Assembly: GCA_947167015.1 (NCBI GenBank)
Contig: CAMVGM010000015.1
Location: forward strand, 1 to 48,044
DNA length: 48,044 bases
DNA from: an uncultured Bacteroidales bacterium
Lineage (GTDB): Bacteria > Bacteroidota > Bacteroidia > Bacteroidales > UBA932
Direction of reading: 5' to 3'
This document shows positions 30,615 to 40,197 of the stretch, piece by piece; within the stretch, counting starts at the first letter, position 1; every line of letters begins with the position of its first letter. Position numbers and translations under genes: made by a program. The notes beneath the pieces were generated by a model. It was not told the DNA's origin. It saw nothing but the letters and a program-made list of their open reading frames with translations, and did no database searches.

Positions 30615-31706
30615 ATGACCGATCCATCCTTCCGCCCTGCCGGCATCCTGGATGCCAAAGCCGCCGACCGCCTGGTCGCGGCGATGACTGAATCCCGGCC
30701 CTATGTCCTGGATTTTTCCGAAGTGGAATCCATCCGGTTCGCCGCCTTGCGCCGTTTGCTGAACGCCCGCCGGGCGGGCCGCCGCTTCGGTATCGTCAAC
30801 GCCTCGGACGCCGTCGTGGAGCGTTTCACGGACTCCGGCGTCGGCGGATTCATCGACGTGAGCCGCAAGCCGAAGCCGCTGGATGCTTCCCGATATGAGG
30901 AATTCGGTGCCAGTTTCCTTTCCAAGTCTTACAACAGCACGGACGGGGATGCCATGATGAAAATCTACGGCCCGAACGTGTCCCCGGAAATGGTCGCCCA
31001 GGAAAAGGCGGTCGCCCGGGCCGTCCTGCGCTTCGGACTGCCCACGCCGCTCGTCGGAACCATCTATTCGGATGGCGACCGGACGGCGCTGGATTTTGAG
31101 CGGATCGCTGGGAAACGCTCTTTCTCCCGCATCATCGCGGAAGAACCGCAGCGGCTGGAGGAGATCAGCCGCCGCTTCGCCCGGATGTGCCGCCAACTGC
31201 ACGCGACGCCTTGCGATACGGCCCTGTTCAACGACCGCGCGCTCGCGCACCGGCAGGCAGTCCTGCGCTGTGAAGGGCTGTCGGAGGCGGAGAAAGAGGC
31301 CGTCCTGCGCTTCGTGGACGCCATCCCGGCGGCAACGACCTGCCTGCACGGGGACTTGCAGATGAGCAACGTCATCATGACTCCCGAGGGCGAGGACCTC
31401 TGGATCGACCTGGGAGATTTCGGCTACGGGCATCCCCTGCTGGACGTGGCGATGTGGTATTTCCTGACGAGGCTCATCCAAGAGGAACAGGCCAGGCAGC
31501 TTTTCCACCTGGGACTGTCCGATCTGCGTCAGATCTGGGATTTCTTTGCCGAAGAATATGCTGGCGCCTGCTCGCCGGCGGAAAAGGAATCCTTCGTGCA
31601 GCAGGTCCTCCCCTATGCCGCCCTGCATATGATTTACCTGGGAGTCACGTACGGTTTCCAGCCCGGGATGCTCGATTTCGCCAAGTCCGTCCTGTTCCGT
31701 CCGTAG
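30615..31706 (+). CDS. STAS-like domain fused to an APH-type kinase
   Basis: A 363-residue soluble protein of two parts. Residues 8-85 resemble a STAS/anti-sigma-antagonist fold (GILDAKAADRLVAAM, VLDFSEVESIRFAALRRLL, FGIVNASDAVVERFTDSGV), although the usual phosphorylatable Ser is Arg/Phe here. Residues 100-340 form an aminoglycoside-phosphotransferase-like kinase: K116 in MMKIYGP, catalytic loop HGDLQMSN (245-252) and metal site WIDLGDFGYGH (263-273). It resembles a paralogous family first noted in Fibrobacter (TIGR02172), by memory. The substrate is unknown; a small molecule or lipid is more likely than an antibiotic. It is a single-gene unit with its own promoter. Confidence 0.78.
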   Translation: MTDPSFRPAGILDAKAADRLVAAMTESRPYVLDFSEVESIRFAALRRLLNARRAGRRFGIVNASDAVVERFTDSGVGGFIDVSRKPKPLDASRYEEFGASFLSKSYNSTDGDAMMKIYGPNVSPEMVAQEKAVARAVLRFGLPTPLVGTIYSDGDRTALDFERIAGKRSFSRIIAEEPQRLEEISRRFARMCRQLHATPCDTALFNDRALAHRQAVLRCEGLSEAEKEAVLRFVDAIPAATTCLHGDLQMSNVIMTPEGEDLWIDLGDFGYGHPLLDVAMWYFLTRLIQEEQARQLFHLGLSDLRQIWDFFAEEYAGACSPAEKESFVQQVLPYAALHMIYLGVTYGFQPGMLDFAKSVLFRP

Positions 31707-31721
31707 CCGGCATATTTCCAT

Positions 31722-31747
31722 AAAAATCCCCGGCACAGGGCCGGGGA
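31722..31747. terminator. Intrinsic terminator, mainly for the minus strand
   Basis: An 8-bp G/C stem (31727-31734 with 31740-31747), 5-nt loop, followed on the minus strand by a T-run (ATTTTTA). It ends the DUF4890-like transcript and may also serve the kinase gene ending at 31706. Confidence 0.8.
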
Positions 31748-31766
31748 ACTTTCAAGTCTGTTCTGA

Positions 31767-32330
31767 TCAGAAGCCGCCGGGGAAACCGCCTCCCGGGAAT
31801 CCACCGCCAGGGAAGCCGCCACCGGGCATTCCACCACCCGGGAATCCTCCGCCGGGGAAGCCGCCACCGAAACCACGCTGCATGGCCTGCTCACGCTCGG
31901 CCTGCGCACGAAGGACGTCGGAACGGTATTTCCGGAACTGCTTCTTGTCCAGGATTCCCTTGAGTTCATCCTCATAGGCCTTCTGGTTCTCTTCCAGCTG
32001 GGCCTGGGTCTCCTGCATCTCGGCCATCCGGGACTGCATTTCCTTCATGAACTCTTCCCGCTCGGCATCGGTCATCTTGCGGAAATCCTTCATCTCGCCC
32101 TGCTCGGGCATCTTCATCTCCAGCTTGCCGTCATATTTCTGGTTCAGTTCCAGGACAGCCTGCTTCTGCTCGTCCGTGAGCTTGTACTTCTCGGCCATCT
32201 GGGCCGTCTTCTCCTCGGGATTGAGCACGGGGGGCATCTGAGGCATACCGGCTCCCTGAGGGGGCTGGGCGTTCAGATTCGCAGCTGCGGCCATCAGGCC
32301 GATCACCGCCATAACAAAAATTTTCTTCAT
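31767..32330 (-). CDS. Secreted DUF4890/Spy-like protein with GGFPGG tail
   Basis: A 187-residue periplasmic protein with a signal peptide (about 1-22, NLNA-QP). The middle part (about 36-150) is a highly charged, Met/Gln/Glu-rich helical region (YKLTDEQKQAVLELNQKYDGK, LTxxQ-like), similar to the DUF4890 and Spy/CpxP-type proteins that bind unfolded proteins or metals. The last 35 residues consist of GGFPGGG repeats with one Met variant, a flexible low-complexity tail. Its own promoter and terminator frame it as a single unit. Assignment to DUF4890 is tentative. Confidence 0.75.
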   Translation of the reverse strand: MKKIFVMAVIGLMAAAANLNAQPPQGAGMPQMPPVLNPEEKTAQMAEKYKLTDEQKQAVLELNQKYDGKLEMKMPEQGEMKDFRKMTDAEREEFMKEMQSRMAEMQETQAQLEENQKAYEDELKGILDKKQFRKYRSDVLRAQAEREQAMQRGFGGGFPGGGFPGGGMPGGGFPGGGFPGGGFPGGF

Positions 32331-32370
32331 AATTTTTTGAAATTAGAAGCTCCGGTACGGGCAACTCTTT

Positions 32371-32378
32371 CAAAAATA
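32371..32378 (-). promoter_or_regulatory. -7 promoter box of the DUF4890-like gene
   Basis: TATTTTTG on the minus strand, 40 nt before the ATG at 32330, and 12 nt from the plus-strand box of the divergent AmmeMemoRadiSam operon. Confidence 0.65.
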
Positions 32379-32390
32379 ATACCAATTTCT

Positions 32391-32398
32391 TAACTTTG
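32391..32398 (+). promoter_or_regulatory. -7 promoter box of the AmmeMemoRadiSam operon
   Basis: TAACTTTG, exact TAnnTTTG match, 23 nt before ATG 32422. It supports the start that includes the signal peptide. Confidence 0.65.
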
Positions 32399-32421
32399 AG
32401 AGTTGACTTGTCCAGATTCCG

Positions 32422-33921
32422 ATGTCCCGCATCTTCCATATCGGTATCGCGATGCTGCTCTTCGCGTTTTCTGTTCCTCAAAATACGCATGCCATGTCCC
32501 CTCAGAGCGAAATTAACAATGTCAGGAAACCGGCGGTCGCCGGCAGCTTCTACCCTTCTTCCGAGAAAGAACTCCGCACGATGCTCGGCGCTTGGCTGCA
32601 TACGGCCGGCGAGGGCGATGCCCCGCAGGCGCTCATCGTACCCCACGCCGGCTATGTGTTCAGCGGCGAAGTTGCGGCGGCGGCCTTCAACCGCATCCCC
32701 CGAGGGCACGGCTACAAGCGGATCTTCCTCCTGGGCCCGAGTCACCGGGTGGGATTTGCCGGAGCCAGCGTGAACACCCGATTCCAGGCCGCCGGAACGC
32801 CCCTGGGCCGGGTTCCGGTCGACGTGGCATTGGGCGAAGAACTCATCCGGGCGGGAGCCGGCGTCTTCACCTGCCGGAGCGACGCGCACGACCGGGAGCA
32901 TTGCCTGGAAGTCCAACTGCCTTTCCTGCAGCTGGTCTTCGGGGAAGTTCCGCCCGTCGTACCGATCGTGATCGGAACGCAGCGTCTCTCCGTCCTTCAA
33001 CAGATTGCAGAGGTGCTGGCGCCGTATTTCAACGAGGACAATCTCTTCGTCATCAGCTCGGATTTTTCGCACTACCCTTCGTACGAGGACGCGAAGGCCT
33101 CCGACCTGCTCCTGGCGGAAACAATCACTTCCGGCGGACTGGAAGCCTTCCTGAAGGCGCTCACGCAAATTGACAAGATGGACTATCCCGGGCAGGACAC
33201 GGCCGCCTGCGGGTCCAATGCCATCGCGGTGCTCCTGTCGCTGATGGATGCACAGGGACGGGGCCGCTTCGCGGCGGAGCACGTGCTGTACCGCAACTCG
33301 GGCGATTCCCCGTATGGCGAGAAGGACCGGGTCGTGGGTTACAACGCCATCGTCTTCACGCGGGACCATCTTTTCCATTTCTCGGAAGCGGAGAAGCGAG
33401 CCATGATCGCCACCGCGAGGGCGGCGATCCACTCATCCCTCGGCCTTCCTTTCGACGGCGACGACACCCCGGTCGGCATCTTGAAGGAGAGCGGATTCGG
33501 TGCTTTCGTGACGCTCCGGACCGGCGGCCGCCTGCGGGGCTGCATCGGCCGTTTCACCTCTTCCTCGAGCCTGCAGGCGACCATCCGGGAAATGGCCCGG
33601 AGCGCCGCCTTCTCCGACCCGCGCTTCCCCGCCCTTTCCAAGAAGGAAGCCCCGGAGGTGGACATCGAAGTCTCCGTGCTCTCCCCGCTGAAGAAGATTT
33701 CCTCCATCGAGGAGTTCAAACTGGGCCGGGACGGAATCTACATGATCAAGGGGACCCGCCACGGAACTTTCCTTCCGCAGGTCGCGGACGAGACCGGGTG
33801 GACGGTAGAAGAGTTCCTCGGCCATTGCGCCCGGGACAAGGCCGGCATCGGCTGGGACGGCTGGAAGGATGCCGAACTCTACATTTACCAGACCGAGATC
33901 GTGAACGAATCGGAGTTATGA
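32422..33921 (+). CDS. MEMO1-AMMECR1 fusion (AmmeMemoRadiSam proteins B and A) with a signal peptide
   Basis: A 499-residue fusion. The MEMO part (about 35-315) keeps the metal-site residues of human MEMO1: H75 (VPHAGYVFSG), H108 (LGPSHR), the SSDFSHYPS block (213-220) and C263 (DTAACGSNA). The AMMECR1 part (about 325-499) has the signature LRGCIG at 371-376. Both domains are widespread but without settled bacterial function; they travel with a radical SAM enzyme, which is the next gene. The first 24 residues (MSRIFHIGIAMLLFAFSVPQ...THA) look like a Sec signal peptide, supported by the promoter position, which would send the protein to the periplasm. An internal ATG (32494) would give a cytoplasmic form. 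The stop overlaps the next ATG (ATGA). Confidence 0.9.
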   Translation: MSRIFHIGIAMLLFAFSVPQNTHAMSPQSEINNVRKPAVAGSFYPSSEKELRTMLGAWLHTAGEGDAPQALIVPHAGYVFSGEVAAAAFNRIPRGHGYKRIFLLGPSHRVGFAGASVNTRFQAAGTPLGRVPVDVALGEELIRAGAGVFTCRSDAHDREHCLEVQLPFLQLVFGEVPPVVPIVIGTQRLSVLQQIAEVLAPYFNEDNLFVISSDFSHYPSYEDAKASDLLLAETITSGGLEAFLKALTQIDKMDYPGQDTAACGSNAIAVLLSLMDAQGRGRFAAEHVLYRNSGDSPYGEKDRVVGYNAIVFTRDHLFHFSEAEKRAMIATARAAIHSSLGLPFDGDDTPVGILKESGFGAFVTLRTGGRLRGCIGRFTSSSSLQATIREMARSAAFSDPRFPALSKKEAPEVDIEVSVLSPLKKISSIEEFKLGRDGIYMIKGTRHGTFLPQVADETGWTVEEFLGHCARDKAGIGWDGWKDAELYIYQTEIVNESEL

Positions 33922-34781
33922 CGGAAGCCCGGTTCTATACGGCCCTCGGGGATGGCGTGCAGTGCCTGCTCTGCCCGCATCGTTGCCGGATCCCGGAAGG
34001 CGGACGGGGCATCTGCCGCAGCCGCGAATGCCGGAACGGCAAATTGTACGCGCTATCCTACGGGCGCCCCTGTGCCCTGGCCGTGGATCCCGTCGAGAAG
34101 AAACCCCTGAACCGGTTTTTGCCGGGAACTTACTGTCTGTCACTGAGTTGTACGGGGTGCAACCTCTCGTGCCGGTGGTGCCAGAACAGCGACATCTCCC
34201 AGGTCGCCCCGGAGGAGGCCGGCGCCTACGCCCTGGCTCCGGAAGAGATCGTGAACCTGTGCCTGCAGCGCGGACTGCCCTCGATCGCCTTCACCTATAC
34301 CGAGCCGTTCACCTGGTGGGGGTATATGTATGACATCGCGGAACTGTCGCATCGCAAGGGGTTGAAAAACATCCTGGTTTCAGCCGGTTTCGTGGAGAAA
34401 GAGCCGCTGCGGGAGCTGCTCCCCTGCCTCGATGCGGCGAACATCGACATCAAGGCGATGGACGATTCTTTCTACCGCAAATACTGCGGCGCGTCCCTGG
34501 CTCCGGTCCTCGCGAACATCCTTGCCATGAAGGAAGCGGGAATCCATCTGGAGATTACCAATCTTCTCGTTACCGGGCTGAACGATTCGGAGAGCCAGGT
34601 GGGCGCCCTTTGCCGCTGGATGACGGAAAACGGCCTGGAAGACGTCCCGCTGCATTTCAGCCGCTACTTCCCCCGCTACAGGATGACGGAGCCGGGACCG
34701 ACTCCGAAGGCGACGCTCCTGCAGGCCAGGGAATGCGCCCTTTCCGCCGGCATCAAGACGGTGTTCCTGGGGAATATATAA
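33918..34781 (+). CDS. AmmeMemoRadiSam-system radical SAM enzyme
   Basis: A 287-residue radical SAM protein related to pyruvate-formate-lyase activases. The [4Fe-4S] motif CxxxCxxC is C81, C85 and C88 (CTGCNLSCRWCQN), with the usual aromatic before the last Cys. The N-terminal segment adds four cysteines (C16, C19, C23 and C33) that may hold a second metal. Later blocks, FTYTEPFTWWGYMYDIAELSHRKG and IDIKAMDDSFYRKYCGA, fit the family. Its target is unknown; a glycyl-radical or methylated substrate has been suggested. Start ATG 33918 overlaps the stop of the MEMO-AMMECR1 gene, so the two are translationally coupled. A shared hairpin follows the stop. Confidence 0.93.
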   Translation: MTEARFYTALGDGVQCLLCPHRCRIPEGGRGICRSRECRNGKLYALSYGRPCALAVDPVEKKPLNRFLPGTYCLSLSCTGCNLSCRWCQNSDISQVAPEEAGAYALAPEEIVNLCLQRGLPSIAFTYTEPFTWWGYMYDIAELSHRKGLKNILVSAGFVEKEPLRELLPCLDAANIDIKAMDDSFYRKYCGASLAPVLANILAMKEAGIHLEITNLLVTGLNDSESQVGALCRWMTENGLEDVPLHFSRYFPRYRMTEPGPTPKATLLQARECALSAGIKTVFLGNI

Positions 34782-34812
34782 AAATGCCCCGGACATACGT
34801 CTGAGGCATTTT
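34781..34812. terminator. Bidirectional terminator between radical SAM gene and tRNA-Cys
   Basis: An AAAATGCC/GGCATTTT stem (34781-34788 with 34805-34812) with an inner GAC/GTC pairing (92-94 with 799-801). Each arm gives a T-run on its own strand, so it can end both convergent transcripts. Confidence 0.8.
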
Positions 34813-34816
34813 GGAG

Positions 34817-34887
34817 AGGTGCGTAGCGGAATCGAACCACTGTGACAGGTTTTGCAGACCTGCGCCTAGCCACTCGGCCAACGCACC
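34817..34887 (-). tRNA. tRNA-Cys (anticodon GCA)
   Basis: A 71-nt cloverleaf on the minus strand. Acceptor stem GGTGCGT/ACGCACC is perfect and the discriminator is U, as is diagnostic for tRNA-Cys. The anticodon loop CTGCAAA on a CAGGT/ACCTG stem gives GCA. The T-loop is TTCGATT with one G-U pair in the T-stem. CCA is not encoded. It has its own promoter and terminator. Confidence 0.95.
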
Positions 34888-34897
34888 GTCGGGACTG

Positions 34898-34928
34898 CAA
34901 ATATACAACTTTTTCACGGACTTGCAAA
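34898..34928 (-). promoter_or_regulatory. Promoter of tRNA-Cys (-7 and -33)
   Basis: On the minus strand TATATTTG (34898-34905) is preceded after exactly 19 nt by TTTG (34925-34928), a consensus Bacteroidota promoter. Confidence 0.8.
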
Positions 34929-34953
34929 TCTGTCCGCCCAAAAGCGCGGGAGA

Positions 34954-34984
34954 TTTGTTTTCTGATAAGTTTTGCGTAATTTTG
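34954..34984 (+). promoter_or_regulatory. Promoter of the plug-lipoprotein operon (-33 and -7)
   Basis: TTTG (34954-34957), 19-nt spacer, TAATTTTG (34977-34984), 22 nt before ATG 35007; a full consensus promoter. Confidence 0.8.
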
Positions 34985-35006
34985 AGCATCCAAAAATCAT
35001 CCGGAA

Positions 35007-35459
35007 ATGAAAAAGATCGCATCGCTTCTGCTCCTGGCTGCACTCGCCTGCTCCTGCGGCACATCCAAACTATACACGCCCGACGGGACCGATCCCGGCG
35101 ACCAGGAAGTCAACCTGGGTTACCAAAAGATCCGCAAAAGGGACTCCACCTCTTCCACCGGCACCGTCAAGGTCGAACGTGGCAGCGGCTACACCGACAT
35201 CTATGAATACCTGCGCGGACGCGTGGCGGGCGTGGACGTGAACGGCACGAGCATCCGCATCCGCGGCGAGCGCTCCATCAATGGCAGCAACGAGCCGCTC
35301 ATCCTGGTAGACGGGATGGTGACGGATGACATCAGCGGCATCAGCCCGGACGAAGTCAAGAGCATCGACGTGCTCAAAGATGCGTCCTCCACCGCCTTGT
35401 ACGGCTCCCGGGGCGCCAACGGAGTCATCCTGATCACCACCCGCAACTCCAATCAGTGA
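35007..35459 (+). CDS. Stand-alone TonB-receptor plug-domain lipoprotein
   Basis: A 150-residue lipoprotein (lipobox ALACSC, Cys15 or Cys17). After a flexible, polar linker (about 20-60) comes a complete SusC-type plug domain: YEYLRGRVAGVDVNGTSIRIRG, NEPLILVDGMV and IDVLKDASSTALYGSRGANGVILITT, running to the last residues. In SusC proteins this plug fills a 22-strand barrel, but here no barrel follows. The frame ends cleanly with TGA, so it is not an obvious truncation; similar free-plug lipoproteins occur in Bacteroidota. The role is unknown; it might be a decoy or an adaptor for TonB or receptors. The stop overlaps the GTG of a HAD phosphatase. Confidence 0.85.
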   Translation: MKKIASLLLLAALACSCGTSKLYTPDGTDPGDQEVNLGYQKIRKRDSTSSTGTVKVERGSGYTDIYEYLRGRVAGVDVNGTSIRIRGERSINGSNEPLILVDGMVTDDISGISPDEVKSIDVLKDASSTALYGSRGANGVILITTRNSNQ

Positions 35460-36058
35460 TCCGGAATCTCATTTTTGACTTCGGTTCGGTCCTGGTCGAC
35501 TGGGACCCGCATTATCTTTATGTTCCCTATTTTGGAGACGCGTCCAAGGCGGAGTGGTTCCTGACGGAGATCTGCCCTTACACCTGGAACACCCAGGCGG
35601 ACGCCGGTCGCAGCCTGCAGGAGATCACCGAAGAGCGCATCGCCCTCTACCCCCAGTGGGAAAAAGAAATCCGGATGTACTACGACCGCTGGATCGAGAT
35701 GATGGGCGGGCAGATTCCCGGGATGGAGGAACTGGTGAGCGACTACAAGGCGCGCGGCTATGGCGTCTGGGGCCTGACCAACTGGTCGCGGGAGACCTTC
35801 CCGCTCGTGCGGCACCGCTACCCGGTCTTCGACCTGCTGGACGGGATCGTGGTTTCCGGCGAGGAGCGGACGGCGAAGCCCGGCCCGGAACTCTACCGCA
35901 TCCTGCTGGACCGCTATGCTCTCCAAGCGGAAACCTGCGTATTCATCGATGACAGCCCGAGGAATGCGGCCGGCGCCGAAGCCGTCGGCATACGCGGACT
36001 CGTTTTCCGGGACGCCGCGCAACTGCGCCGCGACCTGGATGAAATTCTCTCTGAATAA
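35456..36058 (+). CDS. HAD-superfamily phosphatase (HAD-IA, YihX-like)
   Basis: A 200-residue cytoplasmic phosphatase. Motif I is FDFGSVLVDWD, where the second Asp of the usual DxD is replaced by Gly/Ser as FDFGSV, a form seen in YihX-type glucose-1-phosphate phosphatases. Motif II is GLTNWS (about 102-107), motif III the Lys in RTAKPGPELY (about 142), and motif IV FIDDSPRNAAGAEAVG (about 162-177). The cap is small and helical. Substrate is probably a sugar phosphate, but this is not certain. GTG at 35456 overlaps the stop of the plug lipoprotein gene (GTGA), so the pair is translationally coupled. Confidence 0.87.
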   Translation: MIRNLIFDFGSVLVDWDPHYLYVPYFGDASKAEWFLTEICPYTWNTQADAGRSLQEITEERIALYPQWEKEIRMYYDRWIEMMGGQIPGMEELVSDYKARGYGVWGLTNWSRETFPLVRHRYPVFDLLDGIVVSGEERTAKPGPELYRILLDRYALQAETCVFIDDSPRNAAGAEAVGIRGLVFRDAAQLRRDLDEILSE

Positions 36059-36063
36059 AAGGG

Positions 36064-36717
36064 TTACAGTTCTGCGAGCACGGTCTCGCAGGCACGTACG
36101 CTGTCCCCTACCTTCACCTTCAGTTTCGCATCCGTCGGCAGGAAGAGATCGATGCGCGAGCCGAACTTGATGATGCCGCACTGCTCCCCGCCCTTGACCG
36201 GCAGGCCCACCTTGGCATAGCAGACGATGCGGCGCGCAAACACGCCGGCCAGCTGCTTGAAGAGGATTTCCTGGCCGCCCGGCAGGCGCATGCCGATGCA
36301 GGAATGCTCATTTTCGGCAGATGCCTTCGGGGCAAATGCGAGGAAGTGCTCCCCGGGATAATAGTGGTAATAGGTGATCTCGCCGTCCGCCGGCCAGAAG
36401 TTGGCGTGGACGTCGAAGAAGTTCATGTATACCGACAGCTGGATGCATTCCCGCTTCAGGTATTCGTCCTCGAACACCTTCTCCGCGATGACGACGGTGC
36501 CGTCCGCGACGGAGGTGACGCTGTCCGTCGAACCGCCGTACGTGCGCTCCGGAACGCGGAAAAACGCCGTCTGCCAGGCGCAGAACCACAGCAGCAGCGC
36601 AATCAGGGGCCAGACGATCCAGGGGATGTGCACGAACAGCAGCAGGGCGCAGCCGGCCGCAATGCTCAGCAGATAGACCAGCGCCAACGTTCCCCGGGAG
36701 TTACGGTCGATCCTCAT
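36064..36717 (-). CDS. psd: Phosphatidylserine decarboxylase (proenzyme)
   Basis: A 217-residue pyruvoyl-dependent enzyme that makes phosphatidylethanolamine at the inner membrane. Two hydrophobic helices at about 10-45 anchor it. The self-cleavage motif, LGST in E. coli, appears as FGSR (in IIKFGSRIDLFLP, about 184-187), the form usual for the short, Bacteroidota type. Blocks SVYMNFFDVHANFWPADGEI and YYHYYPGEHFLAFAPKASAENEHS split over about 94-138 are conserved. The ATG overlaps the cdsA stop (ATGA), giving an ftsH-cdsA-psd operon. The phosphatidylserine synthase gene (pssA), often next to psd, is not in this window. Confidence 0.95.
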   Translation of the reverse strand: MRIDRNSRGTLALVYLLSIAAGCALLLFVHIPWIVWPLIALLLWFCAWQTAFFRVPERTYGGSTDSVTSVADGTVVIAEKVFEDEYLKRECIQLSVYMNFFDVHANFWPADGEITYYHYYPGEHFLAFAPKASAENEHSCIGMRLPGGQEILFKQLAGVFARRIVCYAKVGLPVKGGEQCGIIKFGSRIDLFLPTDAKLKVKVGDSVRACETVLAEL

Positions 36718-37536
36718 AGCAAGCCGAACAAGGAAAGGTAGACACAGGCCATCGGAATGGCCACCAGGCTGCTGTCAAAACGGTCCAGCATGCCCCCGTG
36801 ACCGGGAATGCACTTGCCGGAATCCTTGACGCCGAAACGGCGTTTCCACATCGACTCGAATAGGTCGCCGATAACGCCGAACACACCCACGATAACGCCC
36901 AGCACGATGCAGTGCAACAACGGGAAAGGCAGCCAGGTCAGGTAATGCAGGCCGACGGCCGCCCCCACGCAGAATACCAGTCCGCCCCAGAAGCCCCACC
37001 AGGACTTCTTCGGCGAGATGGCAGGGGCAAGGCGGCGCGCCCCTTCCCGCTGTCCGAAGGCCGTTCCGATGCAGTAGGCGCCGACGTCGGACGTCCAGAT
37101 CAGGATGAAGAAGGAGAGCATCATCCACCCGTCGAACACCTCTCCGTCCATCATCAGGAACGGAGATAAACTGATCGGGAGGGCGATGTACAGCAGGCCC
37201 GTATAGATATAGGACAGGTCGTTGAAATCTTCGTAAGAAGGCAGCAGCAGGCAGCTGGCCGGAATCAGCAGCAGTGGAATCAGGGCGAGGGCGAGCCAAT
37301 GCAGCTCAAATCCGTAGAAACAGTGGAACGCAACGAAGAGGAAGGCCATGCCGCCGGTCAGCTGGCCCAGGACCTGCTGGAGCCGGAAACGCCTTCCGAG
37401 CGCCATGGTGTAGAACTCGTGCAGGGCCTGGCAGAGGATGGTCACGAATAGGCAGCCGAAGATTCCCCGATCCCAGATCAGACCGAAAATCATCACCGCC
37501 AGGAAGACGATTCCGACCAGCGTCCTTACCCAGAAG

Positions 37537-37544
<8 letters not shown>
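36714..37544 (-). CDS. cdsA: Phosphatidate cytidylyltransferase
   Basis: A 276-residue membrane enzyme with about eight helices that makes CDP-diacylglycerol, the precursor of all phospholipids. The CDP-DAG synthase signature near the C-terminus is seen as SDVGAYCIGTAFGQREGARRLAPAISPKKSWWGFWGG and KRRFGVKDSGKCIPGHGGMLDRFDS (each partly cited; about 167-270), with the metal-binding Asp. Starts at 37544 and 37550 are both possible; 37544 gives the usual N-terminus MSNFWVRT. It overlaps ftsH by 8 nt and psd by 4 nt. Confidence 0.94.
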
Positions 37545-39531
<1,987 letters not shown>

Positions 39532-39537
39532 CTTGCG

Positions 39538-39545
39538 TATTTTTG
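39538..39545 (+). promoter_or_regulatory. -7 promoter box of birA
   Basis: TATTTTTG, exact match, 22 nt before ATG 39568; a partial -33 TTG lies about 20 nt upstream inside the ftsH start region. Confidence 0.65.
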
Positions 39546-39550
39546 TTGGA

Positions 39551-39558
39551 CAAAGATA
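39551..39558 (-). promoter_or_regulatory. -7 promoter box of the ftsH-cdsA-psd operon
   Basis: TATCTTTG on the minus strand, 19 nt before the ftsH ATG at 39531. It overlaps the birA leader, so the two divergent promoters interlock. Confidence 0.65.
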
Positions 39559-39567
39559 ATAACAAAA

Positions 39568-40197
39568 ATGGAACCAACGGACCGGGGTGGCAGCATATTG
39601 TGGCTGGAAAGCGCAGATTCGACCAACAGCGAGCTCAGGAAGCGGATGGCAGGCTGTGACAATCTGTCAATCGTCGCCGCCAGAGGCCAGACGGCCGGGC
39701 GCGGGCAAGGCGATCACCGCTGGCATTCCACCCCCGGACAGAACCTCACGTTCAGCATCCTGTACCGTTTCGATGGCCCTTTCAGCCTGGCGGCTTCCAA
39801 CGCCCTGCTCATCACGCAGGTGACCACCCTCGCCCTCCGGGACTACCTGCTCGGCCACGGGGTGGAAGCCCGCATCAAGTGGCCCAACGACATCTGGGTC
39901 GGGGACCGGAAGATCTGCGGCATCCTGATCGAGAACATCCTGGAAGGCAACTCCGTCCTCGCCGGCATCGTCGGCATCGGACTCAACCTGAATGAAACGG
40001 ACTGGCCCGAAGAACTTCCCAACCCCGTCTCGCTGCGCGAACTGACGGGACTCGCTTATGAGCCCGAAAAGGAGCTCCTGTCGCTGCAGGACAGACTCCG
40101 CCGCCGGTTCGGCCAGCTGGCCGACGCCGACGGCAGAACGTCATTGCAAGAAGAATTCGGAAAATATATGTTCAGGCTCCGCGAAGAGCCGAAATAG
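39568..40197 (+). CDS. birA: Biotin--[acetyl-CoA-carboxylase] ligase
   Basis: A 209-residue biotin protein ligase (catalytic domain only, without the DNA-binding head that makes E. coli BirA a repressor). The biotinyl-AMP loop, usually GRGRxGRxW, reads GRGQGDHRWHS (about 49-59). KWPNDIWVGDRKICGILIE (about 104-122) is canonical and the ending GIGLNLNE is conserved. The real start is ATG 39568, just behind its promoter; the much longer open frame upstream (from 37438) is antisense to ftsH and not coding. Its end overlaps the end of convergent rpe by 26 nt. Confidence 0.93.
   Translation: MEPTDRGGSILWLESADSTNSELRKRMAGCDNLSIVAARGQTAGRGQGDHRWHSTPGQNLTFSILYRFDGPFSLAASNALLITQVTTLALRDYLLGHGVEARIKWPNDIWVGDRKICGILIENILEGNSVLAGIVGIGLNLNETDWPEELPNPVSLRELTGLAYEPEKELLSLQDRLRRRFGQLADADGRTSLQEEFGKYMFRLREEPK

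Noticed and set aside
31770..31872. GGFPGG coding repeats as a structural DNA repeat element
   Set aside because: They are a low-complexity protein tail; no sign of independent mobility or regulatory structure.
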